From Thiotrichales bacterium (lineage in GTDB: Bacteria > Pseudomonadota > Gammaproteobacteria > Beggiatoales > Beggiatoaceae): a DNA stretch of 64,000 bases. Position 1 is the first letter of the stretch, and each line of letters opens with the position of its first letter. The notes under the pieces are model-generated. The model was given only the letters and a program-made list of their open reading frames with translations. It searched no databases and was not told where the DNA came from. This document shows, piece by piece, positions 34,396 to 47,012 of the stretch. The stretch is taken from positions 906,507 to 970,506 of the forward strand of contig JADGDE010000001.1 in the NCBI GenBank assembly GCA_016745035.1, read 5' to 3'. Made by a program: the position numbers and the translations under genes.

Positions 34396-34992
34396 ATGGT
34401 GGAGACTTTTGGCACCTTTATCGAGCAACCTTTAGAGCAAATGGAGTATTTGCTGATTGGTTTTTCTGCCAATTCATTGCCTATTCAGCAACGCTGGAAA
34501 ACCAATCGCTTATCAGCTGATTTTATTTCAGATTATTTGCGTAATTTTTTTACTGGCATTGATGCGGCAGATTCGAATCAAGATTTTATTTCAATACATA
34601 GTGATAATGCTGTGAAATATATTTCTAATGAGTTGTTAGAAAATGCAATGAAATTTCATGATGATCAAAAAGCTCGTCAAACCCGTATTGGTTTTTATAT
34701 TAGCGGTGATCATTTAATTTTTTTGCTACAAAACATGGCAACTTTAGAAACCACGACCCATTTACGGCATTTTATTGAACGTTTATTGGAAAATAACCCT
34801 TATGATCTCTATATAGAACAAATGGAAAAAAATGCAATTGATGAGTCATCCACACACTCAGGTTTGGGTTTATTGAGTATGATTTGCGATTATGGTGCAA
34901 AACTGGGTTGGCAACTCGAACATTCTGATGTAGAAGGCACTGATTATCACATCAGTACCATGATAAGCTTGCCCTTAGCGGTTAAAAATTAA
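34396..34992 (+). CDS. Anti-sigma-like ATPase/DUF6272-type partner-switching protein
   Basis: 198 residues. 'KYISNELLENAMKFH' resembles the N-box of GHKL ATPases, and 'HSGLGLLSMICDYGA' the glycine-rich ATP lid, a compact SpoIIAB/RsbW- or SiaB-like layout. This fits a serine kinase that phosphorylates and binds the STAS protein encoded next. A strong ribosome binding site (AGGAGGAAGG) precedes ATG 34396. It lies ten bases after the phosphatase stop, and the STAS gene follows at 12 bases. Assignment rests on motifs and context; direct similarity is weak by eye. Confidence 0.75.
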   Translation: MVETFGTFIEQPLEQMEYLLIGFSANSLPIQQRWKTNRLSADFISDYLRNFFTGIDAADSNQDFISIHSDNAVKYISNELLENAMKFHDDQKARQTRIGFYISGDHLIFLLQNMATLETTTHLRHFIERLLENNPYDLYIEQMEKNAIDESSTHSGLGLLSMICDYGAKLGWQLEHSDVEGTDYHISTMISLPLAVKN

Positions 34993-35004
34993 GGAGGATT
35001 TAAA

Positions 35005-35367
35005 ATGGACAACAACAATCTGACAATCCTTCATGAAGATTATCAAATCAAATTTGACGATGCCACGCAAATGGTATTTTGTTCTGGCTCATTAATGCTC
35101 AATGGTTCACAAGAATATGAACCTATTTTTGCTTTACTCAAAGATGCCGCTGCCATTAATAATGAAACAGCCTTATCCTTGGATCTGGGGCAATTAGAAT
35201 TCCTGAATAGTTCGGGCATTAATGTTTTTACTAAATTTGTTATCCACATTCGCAATTTAAAAACCAAACCTTTGAGCGTGATTGGACAACAAGACATCGC
35301 TTGGCAAGTGCGCTTACTGAAGAACTTACAGCGTCTTATGCCTAGTTTGGATGTGCAATTGCAATAA
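35005..35367 (+). CDS. STAS-domain anti-sigma-factor antagonist
   Basis: 120 residues forming a single STAS domain. 'LDLGQLEFLNSSGINVFTKF' carries the conserved Asn-Ser-Ser-Gly site in which Ser is phosphorylated by the partner kinase and dephosphorylated by the PP2C enzyme. AAGGAGGA precedes the start at optimal spacing. Its place between kinase-like and sensor-kinase genes completes a phosphatase-kinase-antagonist triad. The downstream target (a sigma factor or an enzyme) is not encoded next to it. Confidence 0.9.
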   Translation: MDNNNLTILHEDYQIKFDDATQMVFCSGSLMLNGSQEYEPIFALLKDAAAINNETALSLDLGQLEFLNSSGINVFTKFVIHIRNLKTKPLSVIGQQDIAWQVRLLKNLQRLMPSLDVQLQ

Positions 35368-35377
35368 GTAGAAACTG

Positions 35378-36370
35378 ATGACGATGGATTTAGCTGCCAA
35401 AGTAACTGCGCTAGAACAGCGTATAGAAAGCTTAGAGCAAGAAAAATTGGATCTTGAGATTTCTTTGGAAGTCACAACCGAACATGCTGATGCTTTCGAG
35501 CAACAGTTGCTCGCTATTCGGCTTACCTTAGAAGAGAAAGTCAAAGAACGGACTCAAGCGCTGGCAAAAAATAATTTGCACCTAAAACGAGAAATTCAAG
35601 AACGTAAGCAAATTGAATTAGCTCTTTTAGAAGCTAAAGAATTATCTGAGGCGGCTAATAAGGCGAAAAGTGCTTTTATGGCAAATATGAGTCATGAGTT
35701 GCGCACGCCTCTCAATGCCATCATTGGCTATAGCGAACTCTTAATGGACGAATGTGCTGATCAGATGGATAGCGAAATGTGTGTGGATTTAGAGCGCATT
35801 CATCTATCGGGGACACAATTGTTAAGCCTAGTCAATGATGTCCTCGATATATCAAAAATTGAAGCGGGCAAAGCAGAAATTTACTTGGAGAAATTTGATT
35901 TAATTCAATTGCTCAATGATGTCCTTGCTTTATTGGAGCCATTATTACTCAAAAGTTCTAACCAATTGATTTTGGAGCTGCCTAAAGATAGCTTAATGCT
36001 CAACAGCGATATGACTAAAATTCGGCAAATCCTCTTCAATCTGTTGAATAACGCGATTAAATTCACCGACAATGGTGAAATTCGGATTAAATTGAGTCTG
36101 ACTGAAGATCAAAAGGTACAAATTGACATCAGTGATACGGGGATAGGGATTTCTGCTGCACAACAAAAACACCTCTTTATTCCCTTCAACCAAGCAGATA
36201 ATTCAACCACTCGGAAATATGGTGGTACGGGATTGGGTTTGGTCATTTCCTTACGCTTTGCAGAAATGCTCGGTGGTACGATTAACATCAGTAGTACTAT
36301 GGGGCAAGGCAGCACCTTTAGCCTGATTACTCAGTTAGATGCTACTGATTGTGAAAAAAATATCTCCTGA
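35378..36370 (+). CDS. Cytosolic histidine kinase with N-terminal coiled coil
   Basis: 330 residues. A long N-terminal coiled coil (about 5-100, 'VTALEQRIESLEQEKLDLEI') leads to HisKA with 'FMANMSHELRTPLNAIIGYSE' split around the phospho-His, and a HATPase domain with 'DTGIGISAAQQKHLFIPFNQ' and 'YGGTGLGLVIS'. No membrane segment, sensor domain, receiver or HPt is present, so input probably comes through protein contact. It follows the STAS gene by ten bases, so kinase activity may be under partner-switch control, or the two may be parallel outputs of one signal. The cognate regulator is not in the window. Confidence 0.9.
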   Translation: MTMDLAAKVTALEQRIESLEQEKLDLEISLEVTTEHADAFEQQLLAIRLTLEEKVKERTQALAKNNLHLKREIQERKQIELALLEAKELSEAANKAKSAFMANMSHELRTPLNAIIGYSELLMDECADQMDSEMCVDLERIHLSGTQLLSLVNDVLDISKIEAGKAEIYLEKFDLIQLLNDVLALLEPLLLKSSNQLILELPKDSLMLNSDMTKIRQILFNLLNNAIKFTDNGEIRIKLSLTEDQKVQIDISDTGIGISAAQQKHLFIPFNQADNSTTRKYGGTGLGLVISLRFAEMLGGTINISSTMGQGSTFSLITQLDATDCEKNIS

Positions 36371-36381
36371 AGTGACTTCAT

Positions 36382-37746
36382 CTATGATTTATTTTTACGC
36401 GGGCGCTGCCAGCCAGAGATACTTTTTTGCGGTAAGCGGCTGATGACCAGTTTGTCGGCTTCAATATCACGAGTCACCGTCGTCCCTGCACCAATGGTTG
36501 CGCCTTTTTCTACCGTCACTGGCGCAACCAATTGGGTATCTGAGCCAACAAAAACATCATCACCGATGATGGTTTGATGCTTAAATGCGCCATCATAATT
36601 ACAGGTAATCGTGCCTGCGCCAATATTGACCCCTGAACCCATGGTGGTGTCGCCAATATAGCTTAAATGGTTAATTTTACTGCCTTTGGCAATCTTGGAT
36701 TTTTTGATTTCAACAAAATTACCGACTTTCACTTGCGCAGCTAAGACCGTATCTGGGCGGATTCGAGCAAAGGGGCCAATCTCACAGTGCTCGGCAATCA
36801 CGGCGTTTTCAATCACGCTGTTAGGATGCACGACCACGCCATCGCCTAGCTCGCTATTGCGAATAATGCTATTAGCACCGATGCTAACTCGACTCCCCAG
36901 CGTCACTTTACCTTCTAAAATGACATTAATATCAAACCTATTATCTTGCCCTGTGGTCACTGTACCACGAATATCGACACGATTAGGATCAGCCATGCTC
37001 ACCCCTTGGCGCATCAAGGCTTGGGCTTGCTGAAGTTGATAATAACGCTCTAAATTGGCTAATTGAACTCGGTCATTCACCCCAGCGACGTGTTCGGGAC
37101 ATTCGGCTTTGAGACTGCTGATATTTTGCCCGGCATGGGCAGCAAGAGCGATAACATCGGTGAGATAATATTCACCTTGGGCATTATCGTTTTTAAGCTT
37201 GGCAATATGTTGTTTTAAGTCCGAGGCACGGGCAGCGAGAATCCCGGTATTGACTTCCTTGATGCGCTTAATTTCGGCATCGGCATCTTTTTCTTCGATA
37301 ATCGCGCTGACTTGAGCCTTGTCGTCACGAACAATGCGCCCATAGCCTCTGGGATTGTCTAAATCCACGGTTAATAAAGCCAAATCCGCTGCACTTTGCG
37401 CTTCGAGTAAGGCTTCGAGGCTGCTAGTGGGAATCAGGGGTACATCACCATAAAGAATCAAGACCTGATCGGCAGCATCAATTTGTGGTAAGGCTTGTTG
37501 TACTGCGTGTCCAGTGCCTAATTGCTTAGCTTGTTCAACCCAGTAAATATTGGGGTCTTGAATTTGGGCTTGGACTTGTGCGCCTTCATGTCCGTGAACG
37601 ATATAGCAATTCACTTTTAGTGGTGCAATGCTATCAAGGACATGTTGTAATAAGGCTTTGCCTGCTAATGGATGTAGGACTTTGGGGATTTGGGAACACA
37701 TCCGTGTCCCTTGTCCTGCGGCAAGTATGATCACGGATAATGCCAT
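36382..37746 (-). CDS. glmU: Bifunctional GlcNAc-1-P uridyltransferase / GlcN-1-P acetyltransferase GlmU
   Basis: 454 residues. The N-terminal uridyltransferase has 'ILAAGQGTRMCSQIPKVLHP' and 'YGDVPL'. The C-terminal left-handed beta-helix acetyltransferase has hexapeptide repeats and 'GAGTITCNYDG'. It makes UDP-GlcNAc for peptidoglycan and lipid A. GAAGGAA precedes ATG 37746. The gene follows the ATP synthase operon with slyD in between, close to the common gammaproteobacterial atpC-glmU order. Confidence 0.97.
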   Translation of the reverse strand: MALSVIILAAGQGTRMCSQIPKVLHPLAGKALLQHVLDSIAPLKVNCYIVHGHEGAQVQAQIQDPNIYWVEQAKQLGTGHAVQQALPQIDAADQVLILYGDVPLIPTSSLEALLEAQSAADLALLTVDLDNPRGYGRIVRDDKAQVSAIIEEKDADAEIKRIKEVNTGILAARASDLKQHIAKLKNDNAQGEYYLTDVIALAAHAGQNISSLKAECPEHVAGVNDRVQLANLERYYQLQQAQALMRQGVSMADPNRVDIRGTVTTGQDNRFDINVILEGKVTLGSRVSIGANSIIRNSELGDGVVVHPNSVIENAVIAEHCEIGPFARIRPDTVLAAQVKVGNFVEIKKSKIAKGSKINHLSYIGDTTMGSGVNIGAGTITCNYDGAFKHQTIIGDDVFVGSDTQLVAPVTVEKGATIGAGTTVTRDIEADKLVISRLPQKSISGWQRPRKNKS

Positions 37747-37763
37747 TGGGGTATTCCTTCTAT

Positions 37764-38273
37764 TTAATGGAGACTGCCTGCACCTGCACTACTATCATCG
37801 AGTTCGGCAGGTTCGCCACGTTCGAGTTCTTGTGCAGTGGCTTCACGCACACCGACAACGCGAACATGAAAAGTAACCCGTTGTCCTGCTAAAGGGTGGT
37901 TGCCATCAATGGTGACTTTGCCATTTTCAATTTTGGCAACCATAAAGGTTTTGACATCACCTTGGTCGTTTTGAAATTGCACCTCTGCACCGATTTGACG
38001 GAATTGCTCAGGGACATTGTCCAGATCGTCTTCAAAGGTCAATTCAGGGTCGTGTGCGCCAAAGGCTTCGCCTGCTTCTAAGGTTTGCGTGGTTTCATCA
38101 CCAATGGTTTTACCTTCTAAGGCCGCTTCAATACTATTGAATAAACCCCGGTCAGCCCCTTGAATATAACCCACAGGCATATCAGATTGCTCAAAGAATT
38201 TACCTTCTTGATCACGGATACTGTAGGTAATGTATACCACTTTACCTTGGCTGATAGGGATGTCTTGACTCAT
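37764..38273 (-). CDS. SlyD-like FKBP peptidyl-prolyl isomerase
   Basis: 169 residues. The FKBP core has 'VVYITYSIRDQEGKFFEQS' and the signature 'DGNHPLAGQRVTFHVRVV', with the IF chaperone flap between them ('EDDLDNVPEQFRQIG'). The metal-binding His/Cys-rich tail of E. coli SlyD is absent; the C-terminus is short and acidic (ending 'DDSSAGAGSLH'). A cytosolic folding helper is likely. It lies between atpC (101 bp) and glmU (17 bp), and is probably co-transcribed with glmU. It is closely similar in signature to the FKBP part of the fusion protein at 18.0-19.2 kb. Confidence 0.92.
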   Translation of the reverse strand: MSQDIPISQGKVVYITYSIRDQEGKFFEQSDMPVGYIQGADRGLFNSIEAALEGKTIGDETTQTLEAGEAFGAHDPELTFEDDLDNVPEQFRQIGAEVQFQNDQGDVKTFMVAKIENGKVTIDGNHPLAGQRVTFHVRVVGVREATAQELERGEPAELDDSSAGAGSLH

Positions 38274-38335
38274 AGGGATATTCTATTTGTGGTGAATAAG
38301 GTGGGCGGGCATAACAGCCATTGGACAGTTTATTA

Positions 38336-38367
38336 AAGCTGTTTCCCCCGGATAGAGAAAACAGCTT
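38336..38367 (-). terminator. Hairpin at the end of the ATP synthase operon
   Basis: Minus strand: AAGCTGTTT (38367-38359) pairs with AAACAGCTT (38344-38336) in a 9-bp stem, then TAATAAAC. It lies eight bases after the atpC stop. The T-tract is poor, so some read-through into slyD-glmU is likely. Confidence 0.5.
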
Positions 38368-38374
38368 AAAGTGT

Positions 38375-38794
38375 TTATCTGCCTTTGCGAATACGTTCAA
38401 TAGAACGCAATTGCGCCATCGCTTCAATCAATTCAGCTTGGGCTTTAGCATAATCAACATCAGCTTTCTTATCAGAAAGCAGTTTTTCAGCACGTTCTTT
38501 GGCTTCTAGTGCAGCCGCTTCAACCAAATCATTTGCACGCACAGCTGTATCAGCTAACACACTGACTTTATGAGGTTGTACCTCTAAAATGCCGCCAGAG
38601 ACAAAGAAACTTTGATCTTCTTTATTATCAATATGCGTGCGCACTTCACCAGGCTTGAGGCTGGTGAGTAATGGACTATGGCGAGGTGAGATACCGACCT
38701 CGCCCATGCTCGCTGGAGCAAAGACCATTTCTGCTTTACCAGAAAAAATCGTTTTCTCAGCGCTCACAATTTCGACTTGTATCGTCATCGCCAT
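38375..38794 (-). CDS. atpC: F1F0-ATP synthase epsilon subunit
   Basis: 139 residues with the N-terminal beta-sandwich ('VEIVSAEKTIFSGKAEMV', 'GEVGISPRHSPLLTSLKPGEVR') and the C-terminal helical hairpin that can inhibit ATP hydrolysis ('AQAELIEAMAQLRSIERIRK'). Full length, last gene of the operon, 17 bp after atpD. Confidence 0.97.
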   Translation of the reverse strand: MAMTIQVEIVSAEKTIFSGKAEMVFAPASMGEVGISPRHSPLLTSLKPGEVRTHIDNKEDQSFFVSGGILEVQPHKVSVLADTAVRANDLVEAAALEAKERAEKLLSDKKADVDYAKAQAELIEAMAQLRSIERIRKGR

Positions 38795-38811
38795 GATGTT
38801 TCTCCGTCTAT

Positions 38812-40197
<1,386 letters not shown>

Positions 40198-40244
40198 TTA
40201 CTCTGTTACTCTATGTCTGTTGGCTGCGTCTGTTTTCGCTACCT

Positions 40245-41105
40245 CTAAACGGCGGCGGCCCCTGCGACGATTTCCGATAATTCTTGGGTGATAGCAGCTT
40301 GTCGTGCTTTGTTGTAAACCAATTGCAGCTCGTCAATAATATCACCGGCATTGTCAGAGGCGCTTTTCATCGCAACCATCCGTGCAGATTGTTCACAAGC
40401 GATATTTTCAACCACACCTTGATACACACGTGATTCCATGTAGCGCACTAATAAGCCATCTAATACTTCTTTAGAATCGGGTTCATATAAATAATCCCAA
40501 TAATGTTTTAATTCATCATCATCGACAGGCTCTAGAGGTAATAGTTGCTCAACTTGCACTTCTTGTGTCATGGTATTGACAAACTGGTTATAAACCACGT
40601 TAAGTTGATCAATCTCACCTTTTTTATAAGCATCTAACATGACGCTGATAGCACCAATTAGCTCTTGCAAATCAGGCTTATCACCAATTTGATCGGTGGC
40701 GGCAATGATATTAGCACCGATGCGTTTGAAAAAGCCCATGCCTTTACTACCGATTAAGCACACTTCAATTTCATGACCAGCTTGTTCCCAAGCTTTCATA
40801 TTTTTCAGCGCGTTTTTGAACACATTGGTATTCAAACCACCACACAAACCCCGGTCTGAGGTAATAATAATCAAACCAATACGTTTGACCGGGCGCTCTA
40901 TCATGAAAGGATGTTTGTACTCAGGATGTGCATGGGCAAGGTGACCGACAACGGCACGGATTTTATCCGCATAAGGACGGCTTCTTTCCATTTGTTGTTG
41001 TGCTTTACGCATCTTGCTGGCAGCCACCATTTCCATCGCACGGGTAATTTTTTGCGTGCTTTTAATGCTGGAAATCTGCGTCCGAATCTCTTTACCGCTC
41101 GCCAT
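40245..41105 (-). CDS. atpG: F1F0-ATP synthase gamma subunit (rotor shaft)
   Basis: 286 residues with the conserved N-terminal helix '[20 protein letters not shown]' and the C-terminal helix '[20 protein letters not shown]'. Of normal length for gammaproteobacteria and located between atpA and atpD as usual. Confidence 0.97.
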   Translation of the reverse strand: MASGKEIRTQISSIKSTQKITRAMEMVAASKMRKAQQQMERSRPYADKIRAVVGHLAHAHPEYKHPFMIERPVKRIGLIIITSDRGLCGGLNTNVFKNALKNMKAWEQAGHEIEVCLIGSKGMGFFKRIGANIIAATDQIGDKPDLQELIGAISVMLDAYKKGEIDQLNVVYNQFVNTMTQEVQVEQLLPLEPVDDDELKHYWDYLYEPDSKEVLDGLLVRYMESRVYQGVVENIACEQSARMVAMKSASDNAGDIIDELQLVYNKARQAAITQELSEIVAGAAAV

Positions 41106-41116
41106 CTGTCTTGTCC

Positions 41117-42667
41117 TTATTTAGAGGCAATGAAGTGATTGGCTTTGAAATCTTCTAAAGCCGCTGCATAGGCTTTTTCGATGTCATCGTTATAATCACC
41201 GCTATCATTGACTTTGTCTAAAAGGTCTTGGTGTTGGTTGTTCATGAAACTTAACAGTTCATGTTCAAAATCGACAATTTTATCGACATCAACGTCGTCT
41301 AAGTAACCTTTATCCGCTGCAAACAAGGAAACGGCCATTTCAGCAACACTCAAAGGACTGAATTGTTTTTGTTTCATCAATTCGGTCACACGTTGACCCC
41401 GTTCGATTTGTTTACGGGTATTTTCGTCCAAATCAGAGGCGAACTGTGCAAACGCGGCTAATTCACGGTATTGCGCTAAGCTTAAGCGAATACCACCACC
41501 GAGCTTTTTAATGATCTTGGTTTGTGCTGCACCACCAACACGAGAGACCGATAAACCCGCGTTAATCGCCGGACGAATGTTAGCGTTAAAGAGGTCGGTT
41601 TCAAGGAAAATCTGACCGTCAGTAATAGAAATCACGTTGGTGGGTACGAAAGCGGATACGTCACCGGCTTGGGTTTCAATCACAGGCAATGCGGTGAGTG
41701 AGCCAGTTTTCCCTTTGACTTCACCGTTGGTCATGCGCTCGACATAATTGGCATTGACGCGTGCTGCACGCTCTAACAAACGCGAATGTAAGTAGAATAC
41801 ATCCCCTGGATAAGCTTCACGGCCTGGTGGGCGACGTAATAACAAGGAGACTTGACGATAAGCCCAAGCTTGTTTGGTTAAATCATCATAAACGATTAAG
41901 GCATCTTCACCCCGGTCACGGAAGTATTCACCCATGGTGCAGCCAACGTATGGAGCGATGAACTGCATAGCCGCAGAATCAGACGCTGCCGCTGCGACAA
42001 CGATGGTGTGTTCTAAGGCGCCGTATTCTTCCAGTTTGCTCACTACGTTAGCGATAGAAGAAGCTTTTTGACCGACAGCGACATAAATACATTTAACGCC
42101 CGTGTCTTTTTGGTTGATGATGGCATCAACAGCAACAGCGGTTTTACCGGTTTGGCGATCACCAATAATCAATTCACGCTGACCACGACCGACAGGAACC
42201 ATGGCATCAATCGCTTTAACACCAGTTTGTACGGGTTCATCAACGGATTGACGATTAATCACACCCGGGGCGATTTTTTCGATAGGAGAGGTGCCATCAT
42301 GCTCAACCGGCCCTTTGCCATCGAGTGGATTGCCTAAAGCGTCAACCACACGACCTAAAAGGCCTTCACCAACGGGGCATTCTACGACTTTACCGGTACA
42401 TTTGACCGGATCGCCTTCACTTAAGCTTTTGTAATCGCCTAAAATCACCGCACCGACAGAATCACGTTCTAAGTTCAGCGCCATACCGTAAACGTTGTTT
42501 GGAAATTCTAACATTTCCCCTTGCAGTGCATCAGCCAGACCGTGAATACGGACAATGCCGTCGGTTATGCTAACGATAGCACCTTCGCTGCGTGCTTCTT
42601 CTGATATTTCGTAATTTTCAATTTTACTTTTAATCAGTTCACTGATTTCAGATGGATTAAGGCTCAT
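41117..42667 (-). CDS. atpA: F1F0-ATP synthase alpha subunit
   Basis: 516 residues. P-loop '[15 protein letters not shown]', '[14 protein letters not shown]', and the signature '[17 protein letters not shown]' with the conserved Arg finger are all present. Binds ATP non-catalytically and pairs with beta in the F1 hexamer. Confidence 0.98.
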   Translation of the reverse strand: MSLNPSEISELIKSKIENYEISEEARSEGAIVSITDGIVRIHGLADALQGEMLEFPNNVYGMALNLERDSVGAVILGDYKSLSEGDPVKCTGKVVECPVGEGLLGRVVDALGNPLDGKGPVEHDGTSPIEKIAPGVINRQSVDEPVQTGVKAIDAMVPVGRGQRELIIGDRQTGKTAVAVDAIINQKDTGVKCIYVAVGQKASSIANVVSKLEEYGALEHTIVVAAAASDSAAMQFIAPYVGCTMGEYFRDRGEDALIVYDDLTKQAWAYRQVSLLLRRPPGREAYPGDVFYLHSRLLERAARVNANYVERMTNGEVKGKTGSLTALPVIETQAGDVSAFVPTNVISITDGQIFLETDLFNANIRPAINAGLSVSRVGGAAQTKIIKKLGGGIRLSLAQYRELAAFAQFASDLDENTRKQIERGQRVTELMKQKQFSPLSVAEMAVSLFAADKGYLDDVDVDKIVDFEHELLSFMNNQHQDLLDKVNDSGDYNDDIEKAYAAALEDFKANHFIASK

Positions 42668-42705
42668 GTTTTATGGCTCTCAGTCTTTAATACTATGGTT
42701 CTGGT

Positions 42706-43254
42706 TTAGGTACGCAATTCGTTGGCGAGGTTAGCTAAGCGACCTTGAATCGACATATCGATCACTTGATCCCCTGCGCGCACGACCCATCCACCTACAA
42801 GCTCTCTGTCAATAATGATATTGAGTTCGACTTCTCTACCAAAGCGCTCACTTAGCGCTTGGGCAATACTACTTTTTTGTGCTTTAGTACGCACAGCGTA
42901 GGCGGATATTAAATCAACGTGTAAGCGTCCTAGCGCTTTGGCTTTGTTCGCTTCGTACTGTTCTGATAATGCAGGCACGACCCGTAGGCGCTGGTTATCT
43001 GCTAAGGTCTTAATCAAATTAGTGGCTTTATCGCCCAATTGATGTTGACCTTCACAGATATCCTGCACTAAGGCTGACAGTTTTTGATTGCTCATGTTGG
43101 GATTGCCGAACAGAGCAACCATTTCAGGCGCTTGCATGACGGTGCTCAAAAAGGAGAGAAATTCACTCCATTCATCGAGTTGTTCACTGTCTTTTGCTAA
43201 ACTGAACACTGCGTCAGCATAAGGTCTTGCTAAGGTTGCCTGTTCTTCTGCCAT
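42706..43254 (-). CDS. atpH: F1F0-ATP synthase delta subunit
   Basis: 182 residues. The opening 'LARPYADAVFSLAKD' and the C-terminal 'DRELVGGWVVRAGDQVIDMS' are diagnostic for the OSCP/delta subunit that fixes the peripheral stalk to F1. Confidence 0.96.
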   Translation of the reverse strand: MAEEQATLARPYADAVFSLAKDSEQLDEWSEFLSFLSTVMQAPEMVALFGNPNMSNQKLSALVQDICEGQHQLGDKATNLIKTLADNQRLRVVPALSEQYEANKAKALGRLHVDLISAYAVRTKAQKSSIAQALSERFGREVELNIIIDRELVGGWVVRAGDQVIDMSIQGRLANLANELRT

Positions 43255-43263
43255 GATCTTTGC

Positions 43264-43734
43264 CTATAGTTTGTCTGCTAGCTTTTCAACAAAATCAGCA
43301 TGTGCTTTGGAATCGATCTCACGTTCTAAGATTTTTTCCACACCAGAGACAACCAAGTCAGAAACCTGTTCACGCAATTGCGCTTTAGCACGGTTCATTT
43401 CTTGTTCGATCTCAACGCGCGCAGCTTCAAGTTGACGTTGACGCTCTGCTTGCAAAGCGACATTGTTCTCTTCCATCACTTCGCTGGCACGTTTGTTGGC
43501 TTGTGAGACGATGTCAGCCGCTTGCTGTTTTGCTTCTTTGAGATAGTCAGCAGATTTTTTTTGCGCTAGCTCAAGTTCGTTACGCCCACGATCTGCAGCT
43601 GCCAGCCCATCACTGATGCGCTTTTGACGATCTGCCATTGCAGCGGTCATTGGCTCCCACAAATAGCGCATAACAAACCAAATAAGTACCATAAAAGTAC
43701 CCATTTGACCTATTAATGTAGCGGTTACATTCAT
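43264..43734 (-). CDS. atpF: F1F0-ATP synthase b subunit (peripheral stalk)
   Basis: 156 residues: an N-terminal membrane helix ('[20 protein letters not shown]') followed by a long charged helix ('[19 protein letters not shown]') typical of the b-subunit dimer. Nine bases upstream of atpH in the operon. Confidence 0.96.
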   Translation of the reverse strand: MNVTATLIGQMGTFMVLIWFVMRYLWEPMTAAMADRQKRISDGLAAADRGRNELELAQKKSADYLKEAKQQAADIVSQANKRASEVMEENNVALQAERQRQLEAARVEIEQEMNRAKAQLREQVSDLVVSGVEKILEREIDSKAHADFVEKLADKL

Positions 43735-43777
43735 GCTTTATCTCCTATTCTGGATTATTAGGATGCTCGAAAAGCAA

Positions 43778-44086
43778 TTAGTGTGCGCCACCGCCAGCTT
43801 GGCTTAAGAATGCACCGACAAAGGGGTTAGCGGTCACAAACCACATAGACAGGCCTAAAACGATCATTGGGAATGCTTCCATCAAACCACCAGTGAAAAG
43901 CATTTGCCCCATTAATTGAGGACGCATTTCTGGTTGGCGTGCAATGCCTTCTAAATATTTAGCACAGATAAGACCCCAGCCTAATGCAGAACCTAAGCCA
44001 GCACCGGCCAAAATCACGCCTGCACCAATTGCGGTATAAGCATAAATGGTACTGATAGCTGCCAAGATTTCGTTGGTCATTTCCAT
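43778..44086 (-). CDS. atpE: F1F0-ATP synthase c subunit (rotor ring)
   Basis: 102 residues in two membrane helices joined by the polar loop 'ARQPEMRPQL'. The ion-binding carboxylate is Glu in 'LMEAFPMIVLG'. The neighbouring residues do not show the Gln/Ser-Thr pattern of sodium-binding rings, so proton coupling is expected. The N-terminal end is about 15 residues longer than in E. coli, and a second Met at residue 3 is an alternative start. Confidence 0.96.
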   Translation of the reverse strand: MEMTNEILAAISTIYAYTAIGAGVILAGAGLGSALGWGLICAKYLEGIARQPEMRPQLMGQMLFTGGLMEAFPMIVLGLSMWFVTANPFVGAFLSQAGGGAH

Positions 44087-44138
44087 GGATACGTTCTCCT
44101 TGAGAGTATGTATAAAAATTAAAGTGAAAAAGAGTGTA

Positions 44139-45370
<1,232 letters not shown>

Positions 45371-45403
45371 TCTCGCTACAAAGCGGTAACAGCAAAGTAT
45401 GCA

Positions 45404-45432
45404 ATTATACTAATATTCGCCCAAATAATCAA
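45404..45432 (-). promoter_or_regulatory. Sigma-70 promoter of the ATP synthase operon
   Basis: On the minus strand TTGATT (45432-45427), a 17-base spacer, then a perfect TATAAT (45409-45404). The predicted start near 45397 leaves a short leader before atpI at 45370. It lies in the 78-bp gap after der. Confidence 0.75.
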
Positions 45433-45448
45433 TCTAGCAGCTCTGCTT

Positions 45449-46873
45449 TTAGCGCTTTTTTTTCTTTGCCGTTTTCTTAACATGCTGCACCATCCGCCGA
45501 CGTTTCTTCTCTTGGTGCGGGGTGAGTTTATTGCGCTTATCCTTATATGGATTTTCGCTTTGCTCAAAATCCAGTTTAATCGGTGTGCCAGTGAGTTCTA
45601 AAGCTTTGCGTAAACGGTTGGCGATATAGCGCTTATAGCTGTCTAGTAAACGATTGACTTGATTGCCGTGAATGACAAAGCGAGGCGGATTTTGCCCAAT
45701 TTGATGAATATAACGTAATTTCGCCCGTCTACCGTTTGTTAAAGGAGGGGGGTGTTGCTCATAAATCATTTCTAAGATTTTATTTAAGCGTGAGGTGGGT
45801 GCGGTGATAATGGCAGATTCCCAGGCTTTTTGAATTAAAGGAAATAAATCCCCCACCCCTGTGCCGTGTTTGGCTGAGATAAATTTAATCGCGGCATAAT
45901 CAATAAAATGTAATTTGCGCTCTAAATTGTATTTAACCCGTTCCCTGTCATCATGGCTAAGTCCATCCCATTTATTCACCGCAATCACCAAAGCCCGTCC
46001 ACTCTCAAGCGCCATGCCTAATAAATTACTGTCTTGGTCAGTCATGCCCTCTTGTGCATTTAACACCATAATGACTACGTTAGCCGCTTCCATCGCTTGC
46101 AAGGCTTTAATGACACTGAATTTCTCGATGGTTTCATGCACTTTTGCACGTCTACGTACACCAGCGGTGTCTATTAAAGTGTATCGTTGATTGTCACGCT
46201 CAAAAGGAATAGCAATACTGTCACGGGTAGTGCCGGGTTGATCGTAAGTTAGTTGGCGTTCTTCGCCTAAAATCCGATTAATAAGGGTTGATTTACCCAC
46301 ATTAGGGCGACCCAAGACCGCGACTTTAGTCCCCTTGTCGGTTTTTTCTTTAGGGGCATCACTTAAGTCAGGTAAATCAGCCAATACGGCTTCCATCAAT
46401 GTATCCAGACCCCGACGATGGGCGGCTGCAATACTGTGTACGCTGCTAAAGCCTAAGCGATGAAAATCAGCATGTATTAAGCTGTCTTCAAATCCTTCAG
46501 TTTTATTAATCACCAAATGTACTGGTGTGCCAAAGGTACGCAAACGCTCGGCAATGCCCTCGTCTTGTGCGCTTAAACCCTCACGCCCATCGACCATGAA
46601 TAAAACCCGATCCGCTTCAGTTACCGCCAACAAGGCTTGCTGCTCAATGCGGCTGATCATCGGATCTTCCTCATCATCCAAGCCTCCCGTATCAATGATT
46701 TGATACGGTCTATCGCCGACCAAGCCAATACCAAAACGCCGATCACGGGTAAGCCCGGGTTGATTGGCTACCAAGGCATCACGTTTTTTGGTCAGGGCAT
46801 TGAATAAAGTTGATTTGCCTACATTAGGGCGACCCACAATGGCAATCAGTGGCAAACTCAGCATATCGTTCAT
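45449..46873 (-). CDS. der: Ribosome-associated GTPase Der (EngA)
   Basis: 474 residues with two GTPase domains in tandem. The first has 'VGRPNVGKSTLFNAL', 'DTGGL' and 'NKTE'. The second has 'LGRPNVGKSTLINRI', 'DTAGV' and 'NKWD'. A C-terminal KH-like domain and a Lys/Arg-rich tail ('HQEKKRRRMVQHVKKTAKKK') follow. Needed for 50S assembly. In the first G4 motif the usual Asp is Glu (NKTE). Located upstream of the atp operon on the same strand, with its own promoter likely in the 46.9-47.0 kb gap. Confidence 0.96.
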   Translation of the reverse strand: MNDMLSLPLIAIVGRPNVGKSTLFNALTKKRDALVANQPGLTRDRRFGIGLVGDRPYQIIDTGGLDDEEDPMISRIEQQALLAVTEADRVLFMVDGREGLSAQDEGIAERLRTFGTPVHLVINKTEGFEDSLIHADFHRLGFSSVHSIAAAHRRGLDTLMEAVLADLPDLSDAPKEKTDKGTKVAVLGRPNVGKSTLINRILGEERQLTYDQPGTTRDSIAIPFERDNQRYTLIDTAGVRRRAKVHETIEKFSVIKALQAMEAANVVIMVLNAQEGMTDQDSNLLGMALESGRALVIAVNKWDGLSHDDRERVKYNLERKLHFIDYAAIKFISAKHGTGVGDLFPLIQKAWESAIITAPTSRLNKILEMIYEQHPPPLTNGRRAKLRYIHQIGQNPPRFVIHGNQVNRLLDSYKRYIANRLRKALELTGTPIKLDFEQSENPYKDKRNKLTPHQEKKRRRMVQHVKKTAKKKKR

Positions 46874-47012
46874 TTAATAAGCACTCAGCTCAAAAGTTGA
46901 GAAAGGATCGAGCATTATAACTTAATTCCATTTTTTTAGGTGAAAAATAGATGAGCAATTATCGCCAATGATATGGGTTTTTATTTCGCTTAGACACTCA
47001 ACGTGATGAGAG

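Noticed and set aside
36370..36400. TGAAGTGACTTCA as terminator between the kinase gene and glmU
   Set aside because: Six-base stem with a one-base loop, unlikely to terminate transcription.
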